Source: Fusarium oxysporum f. sp. lycopersici 4287
Lineage: Eukaryota > Ascomycota > Sordariomycetes > Hypocreales > Nectriaceae
DNA: 64,000 nt
Assembly: GCF_000149955.1 (NCBI RefSeq)
Contig: NC_030986.1
Location: 5,761,910 to 5,825,909, forward strand
Direction: 5' to 3'
Shown: in pieces, positions 9,315-20,942 of the stretch
Numbering within the stretch: the stretch's first letter is position 1
Layout: every line of letters begins with the position of its first letter
Program-made: the position numbers and the translations under genes
Notes under the pieces: generated by a model
Database searches by the model: none
What the model was told of the DNA's origin: nothing
What the model saw: the letters and a program-made list of their open reading frames with translations, nothing else

Positions 9315-11699
9315 ATGCTCAAACAAAGACCATCAGGCCCAGTCCGTTTCAAACACCAGCGTCCCTCGAGCAAGAGGACAACAGTGGAGACAGATGTTTC
9401 TTCCGAAAACAACGAGCAGAACTACAGTGATGACTCTGGTGATTGGTTTGACGACGAAGACGAGATTCAACCATCCGATAGTGCTTCAGCTTCTGCAGCC
9501 CCAGAGAATCCGTCGACATCGTCAACTGCTCGTGACACAGATCTGCCAAAGCATCACAATACGAAGGATATGTCTCAAGGCTGGAGTAACGCTGGTCTAG
9601 GTGGTCACCCCTTGGTTCAACATCAGTATACATACCAAGGTGCGGGTCAAGCACCAACTCAACCACAGCATCCAAACTATCAGCCAACCGAAGGATATGG
9701 AACGCACGGAATGCATGATCCTAGGTCATATCCCTCTTACAACGTACAATATCCTACGGCCCCAAACATGCAGGGTGTTGGTGTATCTGGCAACGGCACC
9801 CAACCAAATGTCTATCCATACGGACACAATGTTCCTCCAGAGCATCATCAATATAACCAACATGTACCTTTTGGAACCTATGCACCAAGGATTCACAACA
9901 TTCAACCTCGCATACATACAGGTCTATCTGTAGCATCATCTCCTCCCCCGACCCCCCGACCCAGAATTCCTTCTCCGCCGAGAGAAGATCCAGAGAAGAT
10001 GGCTCTATTAGCACAGCTTAATGAAATTAAAACCATGGAGGCGAAGGCAAAAGCAGCTGAAGAGCAAAGGGAGGCAGAGGCCAAGATTCGAAAGGAAACT
10101 GAGGAGGCTTTTCACCGAAGAATGGAGGACATGAGACTCGCCCAAGAGGAAGCTAAGAAGGAAATCGAAAGAGCTAAGCTCGATGCAGAAAAGGCAGCAA
10201 AAGAGAGAATGGAGACCGAAAGACAAGCTCAGGAAAGAAGAGCAGCAGAACATGCCCGAACCATGGCAGAGGCTGAGAGAGCAGCCGTGGAGAGACTGCG
10301 GGCTGAACGTGAAGCGGAAGAAGAGAGATCAAAGAGATTCAACGAGTTTGCAGTGAATCTTGAAAAGGAAGTCAGATTGAAGGTGGAAATGGAGAAGAGA
10401 GCTGAGCTTGCGGAACGAGATGCAAAGGTAAAGCAAAGTGAAGATCTTGAAAGGCTCGCAAAATTGAAGATGATCCAGAGCATGGACGAGATCGTGAATC
10501 TAACCAAGAAGCGAGTCCTGCACGATTTGGTCACAGACGGAGAATCTATAGGATCAAAGGAGAGGCAGGGATGGTTGATAGAGACGCGGAATGAAGCAGA
10601 TGCTGAGAGGAGTATGTTACCGACAGAGAAGGGTCAGCTCTCGATACCTCGATCCAGTACACAGCCACGCCACGCCACTGTCTCAACTGTACGCTCTGCA
10701 TCAAGCGCTTCGGTAAAGCTCCCAGGTGTCTCACCGACTCCTTCATGGAAAGGGAAGCATCCTGAAGCTCCTGATCCGTGGGGTTCAGGATCTGAAAGCG
10801 GTGATGAGGGGACTACCAGCAGACCCGGAACCAATACTCAACATCCCTCTGAACCCGTACGGAATTCTCAACGCAGTATGTTTGAGAGACAGCAGCAACA
10901 GGCATATCAAAAAGCAGATACCTCGCGGATTGAGGATTTGGTTGACCAGATAGCTGATGCTGTCATGGATAGACTAATGCACTCTCCATACAACGAGATC
11001 TTGATGCACCGCCCTCCACACACTGGTCAATACTCTCGCCGACACGTCCGCCCCAGACCAGACCCTTTCACTACAGCTCCCAATCCATTCCCGAGCGCCA
11101 GGCATTTCAGTAATGGGGAAACACTGGAAGTGGAAGAGACATCAAGTTACGCCCAAGGTCCACCTCCATGCGGGCCGTCCCGACGATTCTACAAGCCCCC
11201 TAAACCAGCACGTCTACGAGGACGAAGCATCAGGGGCACGAATCCAACCCCATCTCTAGACCTGGCTCCTCGCGAGACACTATCATCACAGGATGTCCCT
11301 ATACCCACTGGCAAGAGCAGATCATCAACACTACGCAGCCCACCGCCAGGTCCTCCGCCACCTCTAGAAGATTGGCTCAACAACAGTGCACAGTTCGGAT
11401 CGCAGACTAGCTATTCGGAAGTCGACACTGTGACTCAAGAGACTTCTACAATCCATGGTATAACGCCTGATAGTAGTGATACAGCTTGGAAACATCCCGA
11501 GCCATGGATCCAAGACGTTGTTTCTGAGCCTGGGGATGGACATAACGTGAAGAAGGGGTATGGAAAGTTGCATAAGGACAGGCTGGATGCTTATTTAGCA
11601 GGCCAAAAGGAGGGTGATAATCTTCAGAAAGCGTATAAATATGTTTTCCAAGATGTTGAGCCAGTACCGGCAAGTCTGAAAATGGGAGTAGGATACTAG
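9315..11699 (+). CDS. Large coiled-coil protein of unknown function
   Basis: Single open frame of 794 aa. The frame opens at a TTG at 9303, but the first ATG is at 9315 (MLKQRPSGPVRFK) and is the likely start. Residues 1-220 are low-complexity and polar, rich in Gln, His, Pro and Tyr. Residues about 225-415 form a long charged coiled coil dominated by Glu, Ala, Lys and Arg. The remainder is disordered and Ser/Pro rich, with a proline run near residue 680. There is no transmembrane segment or catalytic motif. Proteins of this shape are common next to fungal NLR and ankyrin genes, but I cannot name the family. An AT-rich 3' flank follows immediately. Confidence 0.8.
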   Translation: MLKQRPSGPVRFKHQRPSSKRTTVETDVSSENNEQNYSDDSGDWFDDEDEIQPSDSASASAAPENPSTSSTARDTDLPKHHNTKDMSQGWSNAGLGGHPLVQHQYTYQGAGQAPTQPQHPNYQPTEGYGTHGMHDPRSYPSYNVQYPTAPNMQGVGVSGNGTQPNVYPYGHNVPPEHHQYNQHVPFGTYAPRIHNIQPRIHTGLSVASSPPPTPRPRIPSPPREDPEKMALLAQLNEIKTMEAKAKAAEEQREAEAKIRKETEEAFHRRMEDMRLAQEEAKKEIERAKLDAEKAAKERMETERQAQERRAAEHARTMAEAERAAVERLRAEREAEEERSKRFNEFAVNLEKEVRLKVEMEKRAELAERDAKVKQSEDLERLAKLKMIQSMDEIVNLTKKRVLHDLVTDGESIGSKERQGWLIETRNEADAERSMLPTEKGQLSIPRSSTQPRHATVSTVRSASSASVKLPGVSPTPSWKGKHPEAPDPWGSGSESGDEGTTSRPGTNTQHPSEPVRNSQRSMFERQQQQAYQKADTSRIEDLVDQIADAVMDRLMHSPYNEILMHRPPHTGQYSRRHVRPRPDPFTTAPNPFPSARHFSNGETLEVEETSSYAQGPPPCGPSRRFYKPPKPARLRGRSIRGTNPTPSLDLAPRETLSSQDVPIPTGKSRSSTLRSPPPGPPPPLEDWLNNSAQFGSQTSYSEVDTVTQETSTIHGITPDSSDTAWKHPEPWIQDVVSEPGDGHNVKKGYGKLHKDRLDAYLAGQKEGDNLQKAYKYVFQDVEPVPASLKMGVGY

Positions 11700-12035
11700 A
11701 TAAGATATAAAACGACGTGCTGTATTGTAATCAAGAATGTGATAGGCAAGGAAGGGGCCAAGGTTGGGAAATAGGTATAAATAGAAATTCAAGATTTTAA
11801 CCCTAAAAGAAATTATTATAATTGAATAGTAAGTATATTTATAGTTTTAAAACTTAAATATTAGACCTTTCTTTAACTTATAACTATTAGTATTATATAT
11901 AATTCTTATATTACCTTCCTATATAAGATATTAATACATTTTAATTAAATAATAAATCGCCGCTCTACCTCGTATAAAACAAGGCAGAAAACCAATTCTA
12001 CAATAATTGATATTGCTATCAACTACTAGCCTTTT
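11700..12035. repeat. AT-rich intergenic stretch
   Basis: The sequence from about 11790 to 11965 is strongly enriched in TA and AA/TT steps, with no open frame. This composition resembles repeat-induced point mutation (RIP) or a decayed mobile element, but no terminal repeat is visible, so its origin is unproven. It separates two convergent genes. Confidence 0.35.
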
Positions 12036-15000
12036 CTATACAAGGCTTGGTCTTGCAGGATCTGTAGCAATTTCATCTAACTTCCTCAGAGCTTTCTCCA
12101 GTTCACTTACCACCTCTTCTTCCTCTGTCTCTACCGTTAGGCTATCGCCACACGGTGGAAGCTTTGGGCCATAACACTCCCATACAACTCCAGCTGCCTC
12201 AGCTGACTGTCGTTGAGTCTCTGTCAGGACATATGACTTGATTTCTCGATCGAGAGCCTCCATTTTTGGAGCCCAATACTCTCGTGCAAAGGATAACAGA
12301 TCAGCATAATTACCACGCTCTCTTCCAAACTCCGTAACGAGTTGTTCAAATAGCTCTAGTCGCGAGGTGTCCTCTTCTTCAATCTCGTGACGATCTCCTG
12401 TCGATAATGGACCAGAGGCCTCCTCACCACAGGCATTACCTAAGCAGCAACAAGTATGACGAAGATCAAGGATCAAAAACGTAAAGTGACGCACAGCCGC
12501 GCTATCAATCCAATGTTCCTTGGCTAGGTCGTAGCCAACATGGCCTAGTAGACCACACAGATATTCAAAGCGTTTAAGGACACTATTTATGGTTTCGGAA
12601 ATCCTTAACTTGAAAACCCAAGTCTGTTTCCGATTTATGACAGCTAGAAATTTTGTCAAAGGCGTGCATCCTTTTGGGGAACATTGGCATCGGCAGTCGT
12701 CAACATTATCTTCCTCAAAAATGATGCTTGAGACTTTTGGTGGCAGAGAGACGCGATGTCCACGCTGAAAAGACCATTTACTCGTGCCGAGGTAGGTCAT
12801 GAAGTAGTGCGCTGCTGTTGTACGGCCCCATAGAGTCGGGACAGTGGAGTGGAGATCCCCCCCATGATCAACCAACCAACAGATATATGATGAGAACAAG
12901 AAGTCTTGACGGCGAGGGCCGTAACGACTAGAGCTCAGCCATTCCGCTAGCAAGCGAAAGACGTCATCAAATAAAGTCATCGGCATAAGGAAGCCACTTT
13001 GCAGTGCAGATTCAGCAACTTCGCCATGGGAGATAAGCAGGTAGATTGATTTGGAATCCTCTGGACTCTCAGCATTGTCGTACACTTTCAGATGCATCGG
13101 AACATGGCATTTATTTGCCTCCAGGCGCCGCTGGGCCTGGGCCGCGTTCTGATCTAGAATACCAGCTTGGCAGAATTTCAAGTTTTGTCTTTCTGCTGGA
13201 GTGAGCTCGCGCTGTGCTAGTGTTCTCAGCTCCTTCCTTCGCAAGGCTAGACACCGGATGATATTCTTTTGGCTCTCTATGCAGCTAGGGATGTTGTGAC
13301 TCCACGGTAGTTGCATGGCTCGTTGGACAGAATTTGTGAAAATCGCCGATTCGGAGTGGAGTAGTACGTTGAGGACTTCGCAGCCGTTACATACTTTCGA
13401 TCCCGGTTCTTTTCCAGGTTTACGAGCATGAAATAATGCGTCGGTCGCATGATCGATTGCATAATGACCGTTATTATCTTTAGTGTTTAGCACCTTGCGA
13501 TCTGCATGATTGACAAGCACTCTCAAGATCGTCGCATTCTGAGTCTGAACCGCGATGTGTACAGGCGTCTGACCAAGATAATTGATCTCATTGATGGATG
13601 ATGGATATTTCTCTAGAAAGTCTTTGACCTTATCCTGATTTTCCATGAGGATGAGCCTACTGAGCTGACCAAATTCGAGATCTATCAAGGTTAGAAAATA
13701 TGAAAGAATCAATGTTGGCAACATGAAAGTCAGAGCAAACTACTCACAGTTGGATATTTCTGGGAAGTCTTTAACTAAGTCAAATTGCTGCTGAGGGCTG
13801 TTGTAAGAGAATGGAGACGTGCAATCTTGACCTGCAGACTCATCACACCTGGACAGAAGAGAACTGATCGCTTCGCCAGACATTGTGGAATTTAGAGTTA
13901 TCATATTTTGGCAAAGCTGCGCTAGAAGTGGTGAACTACATGGCTTTTGCGATTAATAATCTTGCTTCTGTAAAATTCATTCCACCGAATACATGCGTTT
14001 ATAGATTTGATAAAGACATACCTTGTTCTTGATTTTGGATGTGTGGCAGGATTGATGAAAGGGGCCAGCATACAAAAGACCTGTAGAGCTTCATGACGAA
14101 AACAGTGTTCGCCCGAAAGGAGAATCTAGTGGAGATAAAGTCAGTGTAGGTCCTGTTGGAAGCATAGAAACAACATACCCAGAATCTGGATGTTATGCGA
14201 TCGACGATCGATCGACCAGATCGGTCCACATCGGTAATTGACGCCCTTCTGTTGGCAAAACACCACTTGAGTCGCCTGTAACATGACAATAAGAATGCCT
14301 CACTGTCTCCATTCCTAGGGAGATATTGATGATCCATCGCCATCGCTACTTCTACAATCTTGAAGGAAGGGGACTGGTCTCTGTCGACCGTTTCAACCCA
14401 GGCAAGACTTTGACCGAAACCCATCCCACCGGTACCTGCTGTAAGGAAAAGCGAAAATTGGTTGCCGGTTCTCCAGCGGTTGTCAATAAAAGGGATAGGA
14501 AATTTCAATGTCCGCTTTGTTTGTTGTTTAAGGGGTTGCTGCGTTGAAAGCGGGCACCCAGGTGAATGATAGTCTGTGAAGCTCATTTCATTTTCGACAA
14601 TGAAAGGACCCCATTGTCGCCTTTCGCGCCGTTTATATTTCTTTCGGCAGAGGCAGAAGGAATTTATCGTCCAGACATTCCCATTTTGGTATCTTGTTGA
14701 TTTAATTCCCGACACCGGCGTGTTGGACGTTGGATCTCGCAAGCATACGGTGCTGTCGAAAGCCGTTTGGGCGATATTTTCATCCCTATCAAGGATCAGA
14801 CTGTTACAATCTGACCTATCGGGGTCGGGAAGTCGACTAAGTATATTGCAGAGAGTCTGTTGTATACCTTGGATGGACATTTGGGTAACATAACCACTCT
14901 TCCTGATCGCTGGACTTAGCATCTATCCAAAGTGAGGCTGGTAGTAGTTCTCTCACACTTGCAAAATATCTAGGGCGAACTGTAGAACGCTGATTGCATT

Positions 15001-15399
15001 GAATAATTGTTTCTCCAAGTTCTCCAAGTTTTGCTTTTTGAATGGATATTTGAGTTTGACATAAAGGGTCCTGGCCTTCGAAGTGCGACTGTTGGGTTTC
15101 AGATCCTGACCTTTCAATTCTGCAACCATCTTTGACAAATCGTTGATGGCGCCCGCACAATTGGCCTGGCCTTGGTTGATCGCTCTTTCAAGGTCTGTAT
15201 CACTAAACCCCGAATTAGAAGCCCAGGTCCTCAGCGCGATTAAGGACGATTGAAAGTCTCGCGCATAATTCTTTGCGCGATTGAGATCTTCATCCCGGCC
15301 TTCAACGCTATCTAGATACTTAGATATCTCGGTGAATAGCTGAAGCCCCAGGGAGACTGTTCCGAAAGCGCTGCCGGCAATGCCGAAAGCCTCGGCCAT
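12036..15399 (-). CDS. STAND N-terminal domain / ankyrin-repeat protein
   Basis: Five exons: 15399..14957, 14902..14179, 14125..14022, 13935..13748 and 13681..12036, giving 1034 aa with every junction in frame. The start at 15399 (MAEAFGIAGSAFGTVSLGLQ) matches the hydrophobic beginning of the fungal N-terminal domain of STAND proteins (residues 1-148). A middle region contains GIQQTLCNILSRLP and many Cys and Arg residues. Ankyrin-like repeats follow around residues 490-600 (YLGQTPVHIAVQTQN). The C-terminal half has Cys/His clusters (CRCQCSPKGC) and an acidic end. There is no NACHT domain. This domain architecture recurs in Fusarium-type genomes without a known function. The N-domain suggests a link to NLR or vegetative-incompatibility pathways, which is an inference. 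Confidence 0.78.
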
Positions 15400-16139
15400 G
15401 CTGGGAATGAGATGCAGGACAAGTTCAAAGATGGTTATTGCGGGTGATAATGAGGGATATCTCGAAGTTTGGTGAAATGGCAAACAACCGTCCATTTAAA
15501 GACTAATTGTATGCTGCCCATGTTGGGCTCCAATTACTAGGTGAGATGATTAACAGTAGTGGCTGTGTAATGTGACTGCACAATCCGGCTGTATTGTAAA
15601 TACAATAATGCGAATCGTGGTATACGTGGTCCAATTACAACCTTGACATACGCTTGCCTGCATGAATATTGATTATTGCGGTGTGGGGTAGAAATGGGTG
15701 AATGGCTGACTTAAGTCACGAAGATTTCCTCCGCCACTGCTTGGTGCGGAAGACATGGCTAATCGACTGCTCACGGGTCGCGACGCACCACGCGTTGGCA
15801 AGCGCTGGGCTATGAACTTCGTCAAGTGAATCCTCGAGATCCTTCAGTTCAGGAAGGTTGGCAAGTTTAGGAAGAGGACAAGATCAGGACCACATATTGC
15901 CTTCCAGAAGCTTGAGTTAATTGGAAATTCTCCTGGGTTTGATTCAGGCATAGGGAAAGTAAGCCCTGGAATGACAGCTCTGCAATGGGCGTTGGCATGC
16001 CAATGATCATGGCAGGACCTCGCTGTTGGCGCTAAGGTGGAAGACCCAAAATGCGGAGATCTGGCATCCCTATTATGGCCTGCTCAGTCTGCGATAGCCT
16101 TGGATGCTGATGGAGGTCTTAAGGTGTGTAATACTGGCT
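15400..16139. other. Intergenic region, no gene seen
   Basis: 740 bp between the STAND-N/ankyrin gene and the broken paralogue on the same strand. Stops are frequent in all frames and nothing is recognised. Confidence 0.4.
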
Positions 16140-16975
16140 CCATTCATAACGAATGGGAAACTCCTGACACTTTCTCCAACAGGAAACCTTTCATGCTTTG
16201 ATGGAGTCTGGAGGACCAGACATTTGGACAGAATGTGGTTTGATAGCGTCGAAGTCTCTGAAACTCATTCCCACGTTCACCAACCATCTCTTTCATCCAT
16301 CGACATGGGCGGATGGATCGGAGATATTGGAGGTACTCATGGATCTTCAGCCAATGTCTGAAGTTGACGAGGAAGACTAGAAGGCTGATAGGGGAGAGGT
16401 TGCGAATGTCTCCTCCAAACCATCTGGACACTCCATGATGTCGAACCAAAGTTGAGTCGCGAAGAGCAGTGCGACTGCGTTGAGCTTGTCCCTAGGGTGG
16501 GCCGGTGCAAAGTCGTCCAAGGCCACATAGAGCTCCTCTGAATATGTCATGTTAGACATATATGGTCCTTCATAAATGAATACTCTGGGCCGCCCATGTT
16601 TGTTGAGCAGGAACTTTGATGCTTGAGGGAGAACCTCACTTAGTGGCCGGTTTTCAGGGCCAGCTCCCTGCTCCGGCTAATATATAGTTGACGCGATACT
16701 CGTTATTTTCATCCCCTTGTCGATCGCGGGCTTTATCAACGATCTCAGAGCAAAGGTCGAAGTTTAGCGTGATGCGAGGAGTGTAAACACCAAGTCACGG
16801 CGCTCAAAACTGGGACCGAGGAGGCGTTGCAATTGCCTGATCTGTCCTGCTGTGTCGCTACCAACAGTGTTGGCAAGTCTGTCTGCCATGTTCTGTGGCA
16901 TACGGAGTTGGGCCATCAAAATTGAAGGGACTGTCACCTCCCAAAGGGGAGGGAGGGGGAATATGCCCTACAGGG
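16140..16975 (-). pseudogene. Degenerate paralogue (copy 2) of the gene at 64-1876
   Basis: Reading the minus strand from about 16970, three frames in turn match the 64-1876 protein. An upstream block (MADRLANTVGSDTAGQIRQL) leads into LNFDLCSEIVDKARDRQGDE after one frame change. GPENRPLSEVLP and then YMSNMTYSEELY with LNAVALLFATQLWFDIM align with GPGNRRFREILP, YISNMRYPPRLYS and FNATAMLLAAQLWVSIV of copy 1. A further change of frame leads into LVFLVNFRHWLKIHEYLQYL. The N-terminal third and the C-terminal domain are missing or unrecognisable. At least three frame breaks make this a pseudogene fragment. It is useful because it locates the indel in copy 1. Confidence 0.75.
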
Positions 16976-17283
16976 CGGGCTGTTAGAGTCCTACAGTATC
17001 TCATACAGTAGTTAGCAGAGGCGACAAGGACAGAAGGCTGTGGTAGAACCCACGGGCTCCCGGGGGCTTTGCTCCTTGATGCCCATGTAGGAGAGGGAGA
17101 GACTGTGGCAAAATATTGTATATAGGTCGATTGGTAGTGAAAGGCGAAATATGCACGTGGAGAGGGTTGCCTTTTTGATGGAGAAGGTGACGGTAGTATA
17201 TATAAAGTTGATGATGATAATGCTGCTGGCGAAAAGAAGAATCAGCTAGAGCTCTAAAACATATGCGGGAGGAAGTCGCTCAC

Positions 17284-17532
17284 CTGGCTCAAGCTTCTTG
17301 AGAGCCCACCCCTTCACGTACGCGGCACCGAGGATGCGGTCATGGTGTGACAGTCTCTCTGAGGTCGGGACATCGAGATGCTGAACTTGATCCCATGTTG
17401 TAGAGATGTATGATAACATTGCGAGGGAGACGATGAAGAGTTCAAGAACGAGATGAGCTGCGGAGTAATTTCAGGCTGAAGAGAAATCTCCAAGCAAATG
17501 GAAAAACAGAAAAGGATCTTCCGCCTGGCCAT
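17284..17532 (-). other. Possible small spliced gene or orphan exon
   Basis: The segment 17457..17284 is open for 58 codons and reads like protein (HLVLELFIVSLAMLSY, then SHHDRILGAAYVKGWALKKL). It is bounded by an acceptor (CTCCGCAG) and a GTGAGC donor. An upstream ATG at 17532 (MARRKILF) could be spliced to it through a weak GTTTTT donor. I could not place a convincing 3' exon and do not recognise the product. It could be a relic. From 17533 to 18299 nothing else is supported apart from the promoter of the next gene. Confidence 0.25.
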
Positions 17533-18299
17533 CTTACGCAGCCTCGCTAAAGCCTAGACCAGATTGGTGTTACACATACTTGTTGACACTGCCAGGCGTT
17601 TCCTAACAATCTGTTGATCTGGCTTGCGCCTGAAGCCTGGCTATGATATGCTTAGTTAAGCAAAGTACAGATATAAAGGCTTCCATTTTCATCTCCTTAG
17701 CCTAGCTTACCTCATGTTTGTCTGAGCAAGCACCCTTCCTGTCTAGTCACCAACAAGCCTCTACTCCAGAATTGACTTCGCTTACATCAAATTGTCCTCT
17801 GCTTGCACAATTGCATTCAAAGACGCAAGTTATCATTCAATTCTCTTATTGAGGAGCCGCGGAGAAGAGCGAGGGCGACCTCGCGATGTCGAGCATGCTC
17901 ACGTGTAGGGTATCCGAAAATTGATCTCTGCAGCGATGATCAACGATCGCCGAGTCCACAGATCGGCCTGCTCCGCTTTCCTCCCAGTCAGTGATTGGCT
18001 GATCACCACTACTATACCGAAGATGAATTTACTGGCTTACAGTAGCTAGCCCGGGCCGCAAGCCGGCGATCGGATAACGCACTGAACCCAATTCAGTGCA
18101 TATATTACTGCAATTGTGCAGATCCTCGACAGCCATCTCAATTTCAAGGTAGGTTAATGGATCTTCGACACGTCAGTGGAGCGGGGCATTCAGCTAGCCA
18201 TACTCGACTTGACCCCAACTTAGTGCGTTATAAAGCACCAAGTTCCCCCAAAAACCTGCATGCCTAACATCGTGATTAATTGCCTGTCAGCCTCTGAAC

Positions 18300-19866
18300 A
18301 TGGCCAAGATGGCTTCCCAACATGAGCCCCAAGTGGACAGCTCCATTGTAAAAACAGGAGCGGAGGAGTCACAAAGTCAACTACCTATCTGTGACTGGAC
18401 TGATAAGGCTGAAGTCAAGCTGAGAAGAAAGTGCGTCGATCTTCCCCCAATATCATGTGCTGATACTAACACGTTTGACCAGAATCGACTTCACCATCTT
18501 ACCCATGCTCATGCTCGGCCTTTTCGCCCTCCAACTCGACAGAGGAAACGTCGGCTACGCCATGACAACAAGCTTCACCGAAGATCTCCGCATAAACAAC
18601 GATAACGTCAACACCGGAAACCAGCTCATGCTCGCAGCCGTCGTAATATTCGAGATACCTTTCAACATGGTCCTATCCCGAATCGGGCCTGCGCTTTGGC
18701 TCATTATCCAGATTTTGGCGTGGGGAACAATCGCAACGGCGCAAGCAGCTGTCCACAACAAATCGGGATTCTACGCCACGCGATTCCTGCTGGGAATGTG
18801 GGAAGCTGGATACCTGGCTGCTGCGCTGACGATTCTTGCGTCTTTTTACACGAGGAAGGAGATGGCGATGCGGGCTACGCTTGTGTATGTTGGGAATTAC
18901 TGCTCTGCCGGTGTAAGCGGACTTCTCGCAGGCCTGATCTTCAAAATCCCAGAGACGAGCGGTTTGAAAAAATGGCAGTGGCTTTTCATCATCGACGGTC
19001 TCTTCACGCTGGTCGTTGGCTTCGTTTTCATCTTGATCATGCCTCGTTCGACTACCAACACGCTTCCACTTGCAGGTATCAAGTGGTTCGACCTGTTCAC
19101 CGCCGAAGAGAGGGACATCCTGGCCAAGCGCGTCATCCTCGATGATCCGCGCAAGCACGTGAAACTCTCTGGCATCAGCCCCAAGACTGCGCTGCGCATT
19201 CTCTTGACCAGCTTTCCAATGTGGGGTCATTTCGGCATTAACGCCATCTCCATCACACCCAAAGGTGGTTTGGTTTTCTACACGCCCACCATCATCAAGA
19301 ACCTCGGTTTCGGGCCATCCACTGCGAGCTTCCTGGCAGCCGTTAGTAACTTCGGCGTATGCATCTTGGCAATCCTCGTATCTTGGGTCAGCGACAAGAC
19401 ATTATCTCGAGGACCTCTTTGCCTACTTTGCGGCGTGTACTCGCTCGGTTTCTCGGGGGTTCAATTAGCTGTTGTCGGGAGTAGTGACGTCTGGATGAAG
19501 TACGCTATTCTAACACTTCTGGGTTCAGGAGTGGCGGTATCTCAGAGTCTCAATGATGCGTGGTTTAGCATCAATACTGCTGATCCGCAGGTCCGATGCA
19601 TTGGGCTGGCACTGGCCGTTGCGGGCTCAAACGTGGGAGGACTCGCTGGACAGAATATCTTTGTGAAAAGTGACGCGCCATACTATCGCAATGGGTTTCT
19701 GAAGATCTTGTGCCTCTACGCGGCCAGTATTGTACTCGTTGCTGGTATGATATTCTACTACTGGAATGACAACAGGAGGATGCAAAAGTCAGGAGAGCTT
19801 GAAGATACTGAAGAGATAGGAAGATCTGGGGGACTTAAGAAGAAACGGGTAAAGAATCAGTTGTAG
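18300..19866 (+). CDS. MFS transporter, anion:cation symporter (allantoate/nicotinate-like) family
   Basis: Two exons: 18300..18430 and 18483..19866, 504 aa. The intron has donor GTGCGT, branch ATACTAAC and acceptor CCAG. After a hydrophilic N-terminus of about 45 residues the protein has about 12 hydrophobic segments. TM1 is followed by LDRGNVGYAMTT, the DR.N.G.A signature of ACS-family fungal permeases. RFLLGMWEAGY fits the conserved R-G-EAG motif in TM4, and a central cytoplasmic loop carries FDLFTAEERDILAKRV. These proteins import organic anions such as nicotinate, allantoate, biotin or pantothenate at the plasma membrane, and the substrate cannot be told from sequence. It is complete and undamaged, unlike several neighbours. 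Confidence 0.88.
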
Positions 19867-20109
19867 AAGTTATTTCGATATAAATGTTTCTAGCCTAACT
19901 AAGTTCAGTGTTGAATATAAGCTCTCAGCCATAGGTTTCAACTGCACATACAACCCCTAGGTTGTAGTCCAGACGTTAAAACACATTGCCTGACAAGTTG
20001 CTACAGTATAAGTGCCGGCTGGCTCTATGCGAGAAATATCAAGAGGACAAGATTCAGTTCCGAATCCATCCGTGACATCCCATCTTGGATATTGCCTCCG
20101 TCAAACACA

Positions 20110-20942
20110 CTAGCACGACTGCTGAGCCGGGCTCTTGATAGCGTTACCAGCCGCGTTCAGATACTTCTTAAGCACACTAGTCCCGCCACACTTGTACTTA
20201 ACAGCCTGAACAAAGGTCTGTGTGTTCAATTTCGCACCGTCCCAGTTAGTGTGCGTGTTATCGTTAGGATAATAAGTTTTGGCCTTAGTAGGACCCATCG
20301 CCTGGAACAAAGCCACAGAGTATTTTGTATGGTTGATATACTCAACTCCAGCGGCTTTAGCCACAGCTTCAGCGTAGTCCGCAAACGGCCACTTCGACTG
20401 CAGCGTGTTGCCAGTCCAGTAGTTGCGATTAACCATACCGGAGATGATAGGCGTTGCTCCCTTGGCCTTGACGTCGGCGATCATCTTGCGTAGATACCAG
20501 CCGAATGTGTGAACGACTTCTTTACTGCCTGTGGTCGTGGTGACGGTGACAGTTTCTTCGCCAGTGCCTGGAAGGGTAGCGCGGTCAGATGTAGTGGGAT
20601 CCCCGTCGTCGTTGTGGCCCATCTCGATAACCACGAAATCTCCTGAAGATGTCTTTGACAACAGGTCGCTCCATAGGCCCTCGTTGATAAAGGATCTGGT
20701 AGAGCGGCCATTCTTGGCAAGATTCGAGACAGTCAAGGTTATGTAGTCTTGGATGTAAAAGCCCCATCTACCATGATGAATGAGTGAGTAACAATGTTCT
20801 TATGCTTGGATGGAATTACTTACCCCTGTAGGGCATTACCAGTGGCATAGTTTGCGGTGGTACTATCAGAACATATCAGTAGCTTGGCAGCCTGGATAGG
20901 CGCTGCAAGCAATACTGAGCCGAGGATGGTTGAGAAGCGCAT
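20110..20942 (-). CDS. Rhamnogalacturonan acetylesterase (CE12, SGNH hydrolase)
   Basis: Two exons: 20942..20824 and 20767..20110, 258 aa. A signal peptide (MRFSTILGSVLLAAPIQA) precedes block I ICSDSTTANY, where Ser lies in the GDS-type motif; here Gly is replaced by Cys-Ser context. Block III is IEMGHND, and the catalytic Asp/His pair is in NDNTHTNWDGA near the C-terminus. Length and motif order match secreted fungal rhamnogalacturonan acetylesterases, which deacetylate the pectin backbone outside the cell. The protein ends in PAQQSC with no anchor. It stands alone here, with an MFS gene convergent to it. Confidence 0.9.

Noticed and set aside
18673..19230. 185-codon ORF antisense to the MFS gene
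   Set aside because: It is a mirror of the GC-rich transporter frame, with no ATG context or family. The sense gene explains it.
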